In this document: piece after piece, positions 53,869 through 60,966 of the stretch
How positions within the stretch are numbered: position 1 is the stretch's first letter
Layout of the letters: the number at the start of each line of letters is the position of its first letter
Assembly (NCBI GenBank): GCA_028532855.1
Contig: JAQQAL010000015.1
Span: 1-62,430, forward strand
Direction: 5' to 3'
DNA length: 62,430 bases
Origin: Candidatus Thalassospirochaeta sargassi
Lineage (GTDB): Bacteria > Spirochaetota > Spirochaetia > UBA9216
The notes under the pieces: model-generated
Databases searched by the model: none
Seen by the model: only the letters and a program-made list of their open reading frames with translations
What the model was told of the DNA's origin: nothing
Program-made: the position numbers and the translations under genes

Positions 53869-54651
53869 ATGCAACATAATAGTGAGACTGAAATAAAAAT
53901 ACTGGGCCTGTGTGTAGATTTTCCCGATAAAAACAGCGGTGATATCATACATGCATTGACGAATATTGATCTTGAAATCAAAGAGGGGGAATTTGTTTCC
54001 CTGGTCGGGCCCTCCGGATGCGGGAAGACTACACTTTTACGGGCGATTGCTGATCTGCAGGAACCAACATCAGGAATCATATCGGTGAAGGGTATGAGGC
54101 CGCATGAGGTCAGGATTAGGCAGAAGTATGGATTCGTGTTCCAGTCACCGGTGCTGTATGACTGGAGAACCGTGAGACGGAATATCTGCATGCCGATGGA
54201 GGTAATGGGGATTCCGAAAAAGGAGCGCTCAAAACGCATAGATGAAACCCTTGAGATGGTAGGTTTAACTGACTTCGGGAAAAAGTATCCTCATCAGTTA
54301 AGCGGCGGTATGCAGCAGAGGGTAGGGATAGCGAGAGCGCTGGCCTATGAGCCTGAGATTCTGCTTATGGACGAACCCTTCTCAGCTCTTGATGAGTTTA
54401 CAAAAGAAAAACTCCATCTGGATCTGCTGAATATCTGGAAGAAGACTAACAAGACTATATTATTTGTAACGCACAACATCCAGGAGGCGGTGTTCCTTTC
54501 CGACAGGATTGTTGTGCTATCACCTCACCCCGGCAGGGTTTCGGCTGTTGTAGATGTCGATATACCCCGACCGCGCGGCCTTGAGTCAAGAGACGGTGAT
54601 GATTTTAACCACATGGTGTCTAAAGTCCGCCACAGCTTCGAAGGGGTGTAA
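53869..54651 (+). CDS. ABC importer ATPase (SsuB/TauB/ThiZ type)
   Basis: 260 residues. The Walker A is GPSGCGKTT (about 44-52), the Q-loop is VFQSPVLYDWRTV, the signature is LSGGMQQRVGIARAL, the Walker B is ILLMDEPFSALDE, and the switch His is in FVTHNIQEA. This subfamily serves NMT1/THI5- and sulfonate/nitrate-type importers. The start is ATG at 53869 with CAGGA upstream; a GTG immediately before it is possible. It is the first gene of the sigma-54 operon, followed by two permeases and the binding protein. Confidence 0.94.
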   Translation: MQHNSETEIKILGLCVDFPDKNSGDIIHALTNIDLEIKEGEFVSLVGPSGCGKTTLLRAIADLQEPTSGIISVKGMRPHEVRIRQKYGFVFQSPVLYDWRTVRRNICMPMEVMGIPKKERSKRIDETLEMVGLTDFGKKYPHQLSGGMQQRVGIARALAYEPEILLMDEPFSALDEFTKEKLHLDLLNIWKKTNKTILFVTHNIQEAVFLSDRIVVLSPHPGRVSAVVDVDIPRPRGLESRDGDDFNHMVSKVRHSFEGV

Positions 54652-54653
54652 GG

Positions 54654-55463
54654 ATGACTATAAACAGAAAAAAAGCATCTGAGCGACTGGTTACCCTGGT
54701 CTGGGGCCTCGGTCTTATTGGGCTCTGGGAAATCGGGGCGACAGTGGTAGAAAATACCAAGAGATCTCCGCAGAATGTACTGCCGCATCTTTATCAGATT
54801 ATCCAGTCGGTTTTCAGTACTGCTATGGTCAGTAATAAACAGACCGCTTTGCAGATAGTTCTTTCCAATGCCGGGTTAACGCTGTACCGGGCAGGTATCG
54901 GTTTTTTGATTGGTATCGCAGTAGGTTTCCTTCTGGCTCTGCTTATGCAGCGCTTTGTACCGATTGAAAAGATAGCTTTTCCATATTTAATGATGATTCA
55001 GATGATACCTATTCTCGGAATGGCTCCAATAGTTCTTGCGATAACAAAGGATATTGATAAAAGCAGGATTGTCATTGCCGCCATACTTACTTTTTATCCG
55101 GTGGCTACAAACACCCTGGCCGGTTTTAAATCGGTTGAAAAAGAAAAATATGAATTAATGCATTCAATAGCGGCTACAGACAGACAGCTGTATACCAAAC
55201 TCCTCATTCCTGCATGTATACCGTACTTTTTTACAGGGCTTAAGATTTCAGCACCGATGGCCATAACGGCATCGATCCTGGTTGATACACTGCAGGGGGG
55301 CGGCGGCCTGGGATGTATGCTTTCTCAGTCGCTTAAGCACGCTATGTCGATCTATGTTTTCTGGCAGATTGTATTCTTAAGTGCAATAGTCGGAATTTTA
55401 AGTTACCAGCTGATGGCACTGATTGAAAAGATAGTTTCACCTTACGAAAGGGCGGGAGCATAA
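54654..55463 (+). CDS. ABC importer permease 1 (SsuC-like)
   Basis: 269 residues with six membrane helices. The EAA-type coupling loop is in 'YELMHSIAATDRQLYTKLLIPACIPYFFTGLKI', and 'PVATNTLAGF' precedes it. It starts two bases after the ATPase stop. Together with the homologous permease that follows, it probably forms a heterodimeric channel, less usual than the homodimer found in sulfonate importers. Confidence 0.92.
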   Translation: MTINRKKASERLVTLVWGLGLIGLWEIGATVVENTKRSPQNVLPHLYQIIQSVFSTAMVSNKQTALQIVLSNAGLTLYRAGIGFLIGIAVGFLLALLMQRFVPIEKIAFPYLMMIQMIPILGMAPIVLAITKDIDKSRIVIAAILTFYPVATNTLAGFKSVEKEKYELMHSIAATDRQLYTKLLIPACIPYFFTGLKISAPMAITASILVDTLQGGGGLGCMLSQSLKHAMSIYVFWQIVFLSAIVGILSYQLMALIEKIVSPYERAGA

Positions 55464-55464
55464 G

Positions 55465-56274
55465 ATGTCGGATAGAAAAGAATTCAGTTTAAACAAGAAT
55501 ATGATTTCTACAGCTGTTTATCCGATATTTTTCGGCCTGTTTATTCTTCTGTTGTGGGAAACCGAGGCTCTTCATAAGATTATAGATGCAGATACATTCA
55601 CTTTGCCGGTGCCAAGCAGGATAATAGGCATAATTGCAGAGAATCTGCCATCTATTTTAAAGAATACTAAAGCAACCGTGCAGGTGGCGGTTGGAGGGCT
55701 TGTGCTTGGCTCACTTCTGGGATATCTGCTTGCGATGATAGCGACAGCCTTTCCGAAGTGGGGAAAAGGCGGCCTTACTATAGTCTCTGCTTTCAACGCA
55801 GTCCCGGTGATTGCGATAGCGCCGATTATGACTAATCTTACCAAGGATTTCAGCCGGGATCCCAATCTGCGAAGCATGCTGGCTAAAACGCTTGTTGTGA
55901 TGCTGCTTTGTACAGTATCGATGAGTATAAACGCTTTCAGAGGTTTTAACGAATTAAAACCCTTCTCAGAGGACTTGATGAAATCAATTGCCGCAAAACC
56001 TGCGAGCGTTTTCTTCAAGCTCCGTGTTCCGAACAGTGTCCCGTATATTTTTACTGCTCTAAGGGTATCGGTTCCGGGGAGTGTCATTTTTGCGATGGTA
56101 AGCGAGTACTTTGCAGAGTACATCATCGGAGTCGGGCGTCAGATTCGTGAAAATATCGTATTGGCGCAATATGCTACGGCTTGGGCGTATATTGCTGCAG
56201 CCTTTGTGATAGGCGTAACAATGTACATAATTTTGTTAATCTTTGAAAATATTTTGTTGAGAGGAAGGCGATAG
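55465..56274 (+). CDS. ABC importer permease 2 (SsuC-like)
   Basis: 269 residues with six membrane helices. It has the same length as permease 1 but a clearly diverged sequence. The coupling loop is 'SEDLMKSIAAKPASVFFKLRVPNSVPYIFTALRV'-like, and 'NAVPVIAIAPIMTN' marks the family. The start is one base after the permease 1 stop. It is likely the second half of the heterodimeric channel. The binding-protein gene follows after 54 bp with its own strong Shine-Dalgarno. Confidence 0.92.
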   Translation: MSDRKEFSLNKNMISTAVYPIFFGLFILLLWETEALHKIIDADTFTLPVPSRIIGIIAENLPSILKNTKATVQVAVGGLVLGSLLGYLLAMIATAFPKWGKGGLTIVSAFNAVPVIAIAPIMTNLTKDFSRDPNLRSMLAKTLVVMLLCTVSMSINAFRGFNELKPFSEDLMKSIAAKPASVFFKLRVPNSVPYIFTALRVSVPGSVIFAMVSEYFAEYIIGVGRQIRENIVLAQYATAWAYIAAAFVIGVTMYIILLIFENILLRGRR

Positions 56275-56328
56275 CCTGACGATTTCAGCATGATAATAAA
56301 ACCAAAATTATTTAATTCGGAGGATTTT

Positions 56329-57426
56329 ATGAACAAGAAAATTTGGTTTAAAACAGCATTCATCTTGATAGTTTTTGCTTTGGCGGTTAGTCCGCTCTTT
56401 GCTTCAGGCTCGCAGGAGGATATGGTAACTACCTACTACGATGCAGATGCTTCAGTGGAGAGTATTGTAGTAGATGCAGCTACAAAGGGTCAGGTCGGAA
56501 ACTGGGGAATCGGAAACGAGTATGAGATCCAGGCTCTGCTGACTAAGTACGGACAGCCTACAACCTACCTTAGCCAGGCATTTGATATGGACGGATTTGA
56601 CGACGATTCAATCCTTCTCGCTTCAGCAATGACGTATAATGAACTAGGTCTTGTTAAGAACAGTTATGACGGTGGTTACGGATATGGTGATACCGTTTCC
56701 TACATCGACATGAATGATGAAGGCGTTGCAATGCTGGAGGATAACATTTTCTGTAACGCTGAGTTTGCGGCTGAGAATCCTGAAACTGTTAAGGCTTTTG
56801 TTTATGCTTCTATGAAGGGCTGGGAATATGCCTGCGCTAATGTGGAAGAGGCTGCCGAGATAGTCTATAACTACGGATCTTCCGTATCAGCAGAGCACCA
56901 GCTGTACATGGCTGGTGAGATTAAAAAGCTGGTAGAAACAGACACTAAGGGTAACACTGTAACAGAGTACGGAAAGATAGACAAAGAAGCAGTTCTTCAG
57001 TCCATGGAACTTGCCAAAACTTATGTCAAACTTGAAGATTCTGTTGCTGCGGAGAATCTGAGTAATCTGACCATTGGTGATCTTGTTGATTCATCGTACT
57101 GGGAAGCAGCAGCGGCTTCAAACGGAGATTTTGATGTTGAGAAATCAGAAATCACTGTTCAGTTGAAATGGCTGCCCCAGGCACAGTTTATGGGATACTA
57201 CGTAGCCCTTGATAAGGGTTATTACGATGAGGTTGGTCTTGATGTAACTGTGGTTCCAGGTGGTGGAGATATCGGTGAAACAACAGCCGTATACACCGGC
57301 CAGGTTGATTTCGGTGTTACCTGGATAGCAAACCTAATGGCAGCAAATGCCGGTGGAATGGATCTAATTGAAGTTGCTCAGGTCTTCCAGAGATCAGGAA
57401 TCGTACTTGTATACAAATTGAATTAG
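56329..57426 (+). CDS. NMT1/THI5-like substrate-binding protein, apparently circularly permuted
   Basis: 365 residues with a clear signal peptide (LFA|SGSQE, about residue 25). Residues 54-258 carry the part that normally follows: 'GNWGIGNEYEIQALL', 'AMTYNELG', 'NDEGVAMLEDNIF', 'ENPETVKAFVYASMKGWEYA' and 'EHQLYMAGEIKKLV'. Residues 275-362 carry what is normally the N terminus: 'ITVQLKWLPQAQFMGYYVAL', 'DKGYYDEVGLDVTVVPGG', 'GQVDFGVTWIANLMAANAG' and 'QVFQRSGIVLVYK'. The order is thus inverted relative to ThiY/RibY-type proteins. The family binds pyrimidine-, flavin- or thiamine-precursor-like compounds. GGAGG precedes the ATG at 56329; an upstream ATG would disrupt the signal peptide. Confidence 0.88.
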   Translation: MNKKIWFKTAFILIVFALAVSPLFASGSQEDMVTTYYDADASVESIVVDAATKGQVGNWGIGNEYEIQALLTKYGQPTTYLSQAFDMDGFDDDSILLASAMTYNELGLVKNSYDGGYGYGDTVSYIDMNDEGVAMLEDNIFCNAEFAAENPETVKAFVYASMKGWEYACANVEEAAEIVYNYGSSVSAEHQLYMAGEIKKLVETDTKGNTVTEYGKIDKEAVLQSMELAKTYVKLEDSVAAENLSNLTIGDLVDSSYWEAAAASNGDFDVEKSEITVQLKWLPQAQFMGYYVALDKGYYDEVGLDVTVVPGGGDIGETTAVYTGQVDFGVTWIANLMAANAGGMDLIEVAQVFQRSGIVLVYKLN

Positions 57427-57434
57427 TTTTAAGA

Positions 57435-57495
57435 GTCACTGAAGTGACACTATGCTTCGTCACAGGCACAGTATTCTTGAATACTGTGCCTGTTT
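57435..57495 (+). terminator. Tandem hairpins after the importer operon
   Basis: GTCAC/GTGAC (57435-57448) is followed by a perfect 14-bp inverted repeat, CAGGCACAGTATTC (57463-57476) with GAATACTGTGCCTG (57479-57492), then TTTA. The long stem should stop transcription or protect the 3' end, although the T-run is short. Confidence 0.65.
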
Positions 57496-57542
57496 AGTCT
57501 GGATTGCTTCAAACCCTGAAAAATCATTCCGCTCAGGACTGA

Positions 57543-58226
57543 TTATATCAATTTTGTTTCATAGCCTGCGTTAAGCTCTTTGCGCCTGTGTTTCCAGTCG
57601 GGACAGACTCTGCTCATTAATTTGTAGAAGCGCGGGCTATGGTTGTGTTCCTTCAGATGACAGAGCTCATGCAGAATAACGTAGTCGATTAACTCAACCG
57701 GCGCTGATACCAGTTCAAGATTCAGGTTCAGTTTACCCGTAGATGAGCAACTGCCCCAGCTGCGTTTCAGCACTCGGCTCTTCCATTCAGGAGCTTTTTT
57801 TATGCCTATGACTGATGCTTCCTGAACACAAACCTCAATTCTTTCAGCAAAAATCTCTCTGGAGCGGTCGCGGTACCATTCCCGCAGCAGTTTTCCCCGT
57901 CTCTCAGGCGTCCATGAAACTGGGGCACTCATAAGCAGGTTCTCAGAATCCAGTTTCACAGCCGGTTTGCCTTGTTCAATTAGAAGCTTGTATCGGGCGC
58001 CCAGATAAAGAAACACCTCTCCACTTTCAAAACGGTGTTCAACTTTTTCGGGAAGGGTAGCAAACTGAGCCTGCTTTTTTCTAATCCAATCGGCCCGTCC
58101 GGCAACCTGACGTTCAATCTGTTTCTGAGTTGAAAACTTAGGCGCAAGAACTCTGACGCTTCCGTCGCGGTGTACCTGAATTGTGGTAGTTCGCCGGTTG
58201 CGCCGCTCAATGGTATATTTAATCAT
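57543..58226 (-). CDS. YgjP/SprT-like zinc metallopeptidase (DUF45)
   Basis: 227 residues. The zinc site is HELCH (186-190) with a third ligand in HNHSPRF (about H196), preceded by 'RSWGSCSSTGKLNLNLELV', which is diagnostic for the DUF45/YgjP family. These proteins are cytoplasmic metallopeptidases of uncertain substrate. It stands 25 bases downstream of the steroid-reductase-like gene on the same strand and may be co-transcribed with it. The length is normal. Confidence 0.92.
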   Translation of the reverse strand: MIKYTIERRNRRTTTIQVHRDGSVRVLAPKFSTQKQIERQVAGRADWIRKKQAQFATLPEKVEHRFESGEVFLYLGARYKLLIEQGKPAVKLDSENLLMSAPVSWTPERRGKLLREWYRDRSREIFAERIEVCVQEASVIGIKKAPEWKSRVLKRSWGSCSSTGKLNLNLELVSAPVELIDYVILHELCHLKEHNHSPRFYKLMSRVCPDWKHRRKELNAGYETKLI

Positions 58227-58251
58227 TATCTATTTTTGAACTCCAGTTATA

Positions 58252-59004
58252 TTAATAAATTCCGGGGATAAGCGCCTTTCTTTCGGGTGGATAATCAGGA
58301 AAGGTTGCCCTGTACCATTTCAGGTTCGACCAGGCCCGCGGCGCCAGATTGGCTATCGTAAACACCAGAAAAGCTGCACCCGCAGGAGACCATGTCAGTA
58401 TTGCCCATCCGACCCACTCAAGTATCTCACCCAGGTAGTTTGGGCTGCAGATATATTTATACATTCCTTTTTCGGGTATTTTGTAGCCGCTTTCTCCGGG
58501 GGCTCTCAGGTTTCGCAGAATCTTGTCGGAAGTCAGGTTCAGGATGAAGCCTGCGCAGAATATCAGCAAGCCTGCAATCAGTTTAATAGAAAGCAGCGAT
58601 TCGGTTCCGGAATTTTCCAGAACGAAAATACCGTAGCTGTTGATAATTCCGTTTACCGTATTAAAAATCCCTGAGAATAAGAGGATTAGAAGCGGCATTT
58701 TATGCGACGCCCTGTTCATTAGCGCAGGATATACGAAGGTCCGTTGAATGTAGTGGGCTTCCCAGATGATTATAAACAGCAGGAATAACGGGTTTGAAGC
58801 AGCCCCGGCTGTGATAAAAAAATAAAGGGGGAGGATGACTGACGGCATTTCCATGATGAACCATGAAAATCTTGCGTTAATAACCGGTCCCCATCCTCTT
58901 TTGGTGTATCGACCATACGGAGCTTTTATAAAAAACAAAATTATGAATATCGGAACAGCAATAGCGAATTCGAGTAGAATCAGAATCTGATAGATGTTGT
59001 CCAT
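58252..59004 (-). CDS. Steroid 5-alpha-reductase-like membrane enzyme (SRD5A family)
   Basis: 250 residues with six to seven membrane helices. It shows the family landmarks in order: 'APYGRYTKRGWGPVINAR', 'YIQRTFVYPALMNR', 'NLTSDKILRNLRAPGESGYK', 'GMYKYICSPNYLGEILEW' and a C-terminal 'WYRATFPDYPPERKALIP'. These match the NADPH-binding and active-site regions of eukaryotic SRD5A1/2. Bacterial members are thought to reduce enone lipids; the substrate here is unknown. The ATG at 59004 is favoured over 59022. TATAAC lies six bases before it, so the mRNA may be leaderless. Confidence 0.85.
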   Translation of the reverse strand: MDNIYQILILLEFAIAVPIFIILFFIKAPYGRYTKRGWGPVINARFSWFIMEMPSVILPLYFFITAGAASNPLFLLFIIIWEAHYIQRTFVYPALMNRASHKMPLLILLFSGIFNTVNGIINSYGIFVLENSGTESLLSIKLIAGLLIFCAGFILNLTSDKILRNLRAPGESGYKIPEKGMYKYICSPNYLGEILEWVGWAILTWSPAGAAFLVFTIANLAPRAWSNLKWYRATFPDYPPERKALIPGIY

Positions 59005-59010
59005 AGTTCT

Positions 59011-59018
59011 GTTATAAT
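59011..59018. promoter_or_regulatory. Shared divergent -10 region
   Basis: GTTATAAT reads TATAAT on the plus strand (59013-59018), upstream of the cupin gene, and TATAAC on the minus strand (59016-59011), six bases before the reductase ATG. Only 32 bp separate the two start codons, so the promoters must overlap. No good -35 was found on either side. Confidence 0.4.
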
Positions 59019-59036
59019 ACATAAAGGAGTAGGAAA

Positions 59037-59543
59037 ATGGAACTCTTTAAATTTCAATTTGATGATGACGGGCAGTTCCCGAACAGCAGCTTACCGGTGG
59101 TTATATACAAGGGCTTTTTCAGCGGCGGCGAGGCGGTAAGACCTGATGCCTATGAACGACTGCTTGATACAAACGGATGGGGCGGAGGATGGCGAAACGG
59201 ACTTTTTAGTTATCATCATTTTCACAGCACGGCTCATGAGGCTCTCTGTGTATACAAAGGATGGGCGGATGTAAGACTTGGCGGCGAGGGTGGAAAAACC
59301 CTGAGGGTAGAAGCGGGTGATGTGATCATTCTTCCAGCAGGTGTTGCACATAAAAATATGGGGCAGGGCGCCGGTTTTTCAGTTGTAGGTTCATACCCTA
59401 CAGGACAGCACCCTGATATGAACTACGGCAGACCGGGTGAGCGGCCCGGCGTCGATGAAAACATTGCAGCGGTCCGGCTGCCTGTGGCGGATCCGGTTTC
59501 AGGCAGCGGGGGAATTATCGAATACTGGGCGGACAAAGCTTGA
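59037..59543 (+). CDS. YjlB-like cupin protein
   Basis: 168 residues with one cupin barrel. Metal-binding residues are 'YHHFHSTAHEAL' in motif 1 and 'GDVIILPAGVAHKN' in motif 2. The closing 'SVVGSYPTGQHPDMNYG' is typical of the YjlB family. The function is unknown. AAGGAG lies eight bases before the ATG. It is divergent from the SRD5A-like gene with a shared promoter region, and its 3' end overlaps the convergent flavoprotein gene by 29 bases. Confidence 0.85.
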   Translation: MELFKFQFDDDGQFPNSSLPVVIYKGFFSGGEAVRPDAYERLLDTNGWGGGWRNGLFSYHHFHSTAHEALCVYKGWADVRLGGEGGKTLRVEAGDVIILPAGVAHKNMGQGAGFSVVGSYPTGQHPDMNYGRPGERPGVDENIAAVRLPVADPVSGSGGIIEYWADKA

Positions 59544-60966
59544 ATACATATACACATTTGTTAATCTTGACCGCTAATTCTTCCTGATAGCAGGATAGAC
59601 TGGCAGCCGCCGATTTCAGCCTGATGATCAGATCCCGTGCTGAGCTGACAGCCACTTCATTCACTGAAACCGCGGGTACAATCTCTCCGCATATCTCGAC
59701 GGTTGTATGAATACGCTGGCTGTAAGCTCCTGCCGGTGAGACTGTTCTCTTATAATAATCTTCACCCCGACGGCAGCCGTATTCACCCTCCCGCAACAGG
59801 CATCCCTTTGGACAGACAATACAAACCAGGTAGTTTTCATCCTTAAGCTGATTAAAATAATCTTCGTTCAATTCAGTTTCAGGGAGAGGATCCTTATACG
59901 GTCGCAGGCTGCCCGACTCGGCTATTGCCGCTCTGAACTCATCAGGCGCCTCCAGGTATTTGAGCACCGAATCAGCGGCATTGGCGCCCTCCACCGCTGC
60001 TGAATCCGCAAGGTCATTAATATGCAGGCAGTTTCCGGCTGCGAAGAGCCCGGGTCTTACTGTTTCATATCCCGTGTTAACTTCCGGCCGCAGGCGGTCG
60101 AATAATTCTACTCCAGCCGTTTTTACAGACTCAAGTTCCGGAATTAATCCGGCGGCAATTAGGATGGTATCGCAGTCAAACCTGAGCTCACTGCCCTCTA
60201 AAGGGTTGAAATCCTTATCAAGGGCTTTTGTTAACACTGAGCTTAGCCTGCCGCGGCCTTTGATGTCGGTAATCTGTCGACCAAGGTGAAGTGGAATGCC
60301 GAAGTGGTCGAGGCATTGAACCTTGTTCCGGATAAGCCCGCTCAGATATGGAAGGCGTTCAAGAACTGCAATAACATCAAAGCCTTCAAGGGTAAGCCTG
60401 CGAGCCATTATCAGTCCTATGTCGCCTGACCCCTGTATGATAATTTTGCGTCCTATTGCATAGTGGTGCCTGTTTATCAGGTTTTGAGCCTGACCGGCTG
60501 TGAATATCCCCGCAGGCCGGGTGCCGGGTATTTCAAGATTGCCCCTGGTTCGTTCGCGGCAGCCGGTAGTTGTTATAACTGTTTCAGCTTCAATCGTAAG
60601 TATGCCTTTCGTGCGGGAGCTAATCTGAACTTCGTATCCTCTCCCGTTTTCGAGGGTAGCGGTAACCATGGAAGAGCAGAGGATAGCAGGCTTCTCGGTG
60701 GTTTCCGGCAGAACAGACAATTCTTCCAGAAGTTCTTTTTCCATCCGGCGAGCGAACTGCGGTCCGGTTAAATCTTCATGATAGAATTCCAGGCCGAAGC
60801 CGTTGTGAATGCACTGGTTAAGGATTCCGCCGAGCTCGTGCTCACGTTCTATTATGATGAAGTCCGTCATTCCGCCGTGTATCAGTCTGCCGGCGGCAGC
60901 AAGTCCCGCTGGCCCCGCACCTATAACAGCTGTTTTGTATTTGAGTCTCAGTTTATCTGTATTCAA
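59515..60966 (-). CDS. NAD(P)/FAD oxidoreductase fused to a DUF1667 domain
   Basis: 483 residues. Residues 1-350 form a pyridine-nucleotide-disulfide-type oxidoreductase, with the FAD motif 'AVIGAGPAGLAAAGRLI', 'VITTTGCRERTRGNLEIPGTRPAG', a second dinucleotide fold 'IIIQGSGDIGLIMARRL', and 'PGLFAAGNCLHINDLAD'. The last 100 residues are DUF1667, with cysteines in 'CIVCPKGCLLREGEYGCRRG'. In Thermotoga and clostridia these are two separate genes next to a GlpA-like dehydrogenase. Here they are one. It overlaps the upstream GlpA-like gene by four bases. It probably passes electrons from that enzyme to NAD or another acceptor. Confidence 0.9.
   Translation of the reverse strand: MNTDKLRLKYKTAVIGAGPAGLAAAGRLIHGGMTDFIIIEREHELGGILNQCIHNGFGLEFYHEDLTGPQFARRMEKELLEELSVLPETTEKPAILCSSMVTATLENGRGYEVQISSRTKGILTIEAETVITTTGCRERTRGNLEIPGTRPAGIFTAGQAQNLINRHHYAIGRKIIIQGSGDIGLIMARRLTLEGFDVIAVLERLPYLSGLIRNKVQCLDHFGIPLHLGRQITDIKGRGRLSSVLTKALDKDFNPLEGSELRFDCDTILIAAGLIPELESVKTAGVELFDRLRPEVNTGYETVRPGLFAAGNCLHINDLADSAAVEGANAADSVLKYLEAPDEFRAAIAESGSLRPYKDPLPETELNEDYFNQLKDENYLVCIVCPKGCLLREGEYGCRRGEDYYKRTVSPAGAYSQRIHTTVEICGEIVPAVSVNEVAVSSARDLIIRLKSAAASLSCYQEELAVKINKCVYVFKLCPPSIR

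Noticed and set aside
56329-57426. Explaining the inverted binding protein as a broken gene or two half-genes
   Set aside because: The frame is continuous, the signal peptide is intact, each conserved motif is present once, and terminator hairpins follow the stop. An assembly error cannot be fully excluded without reads.
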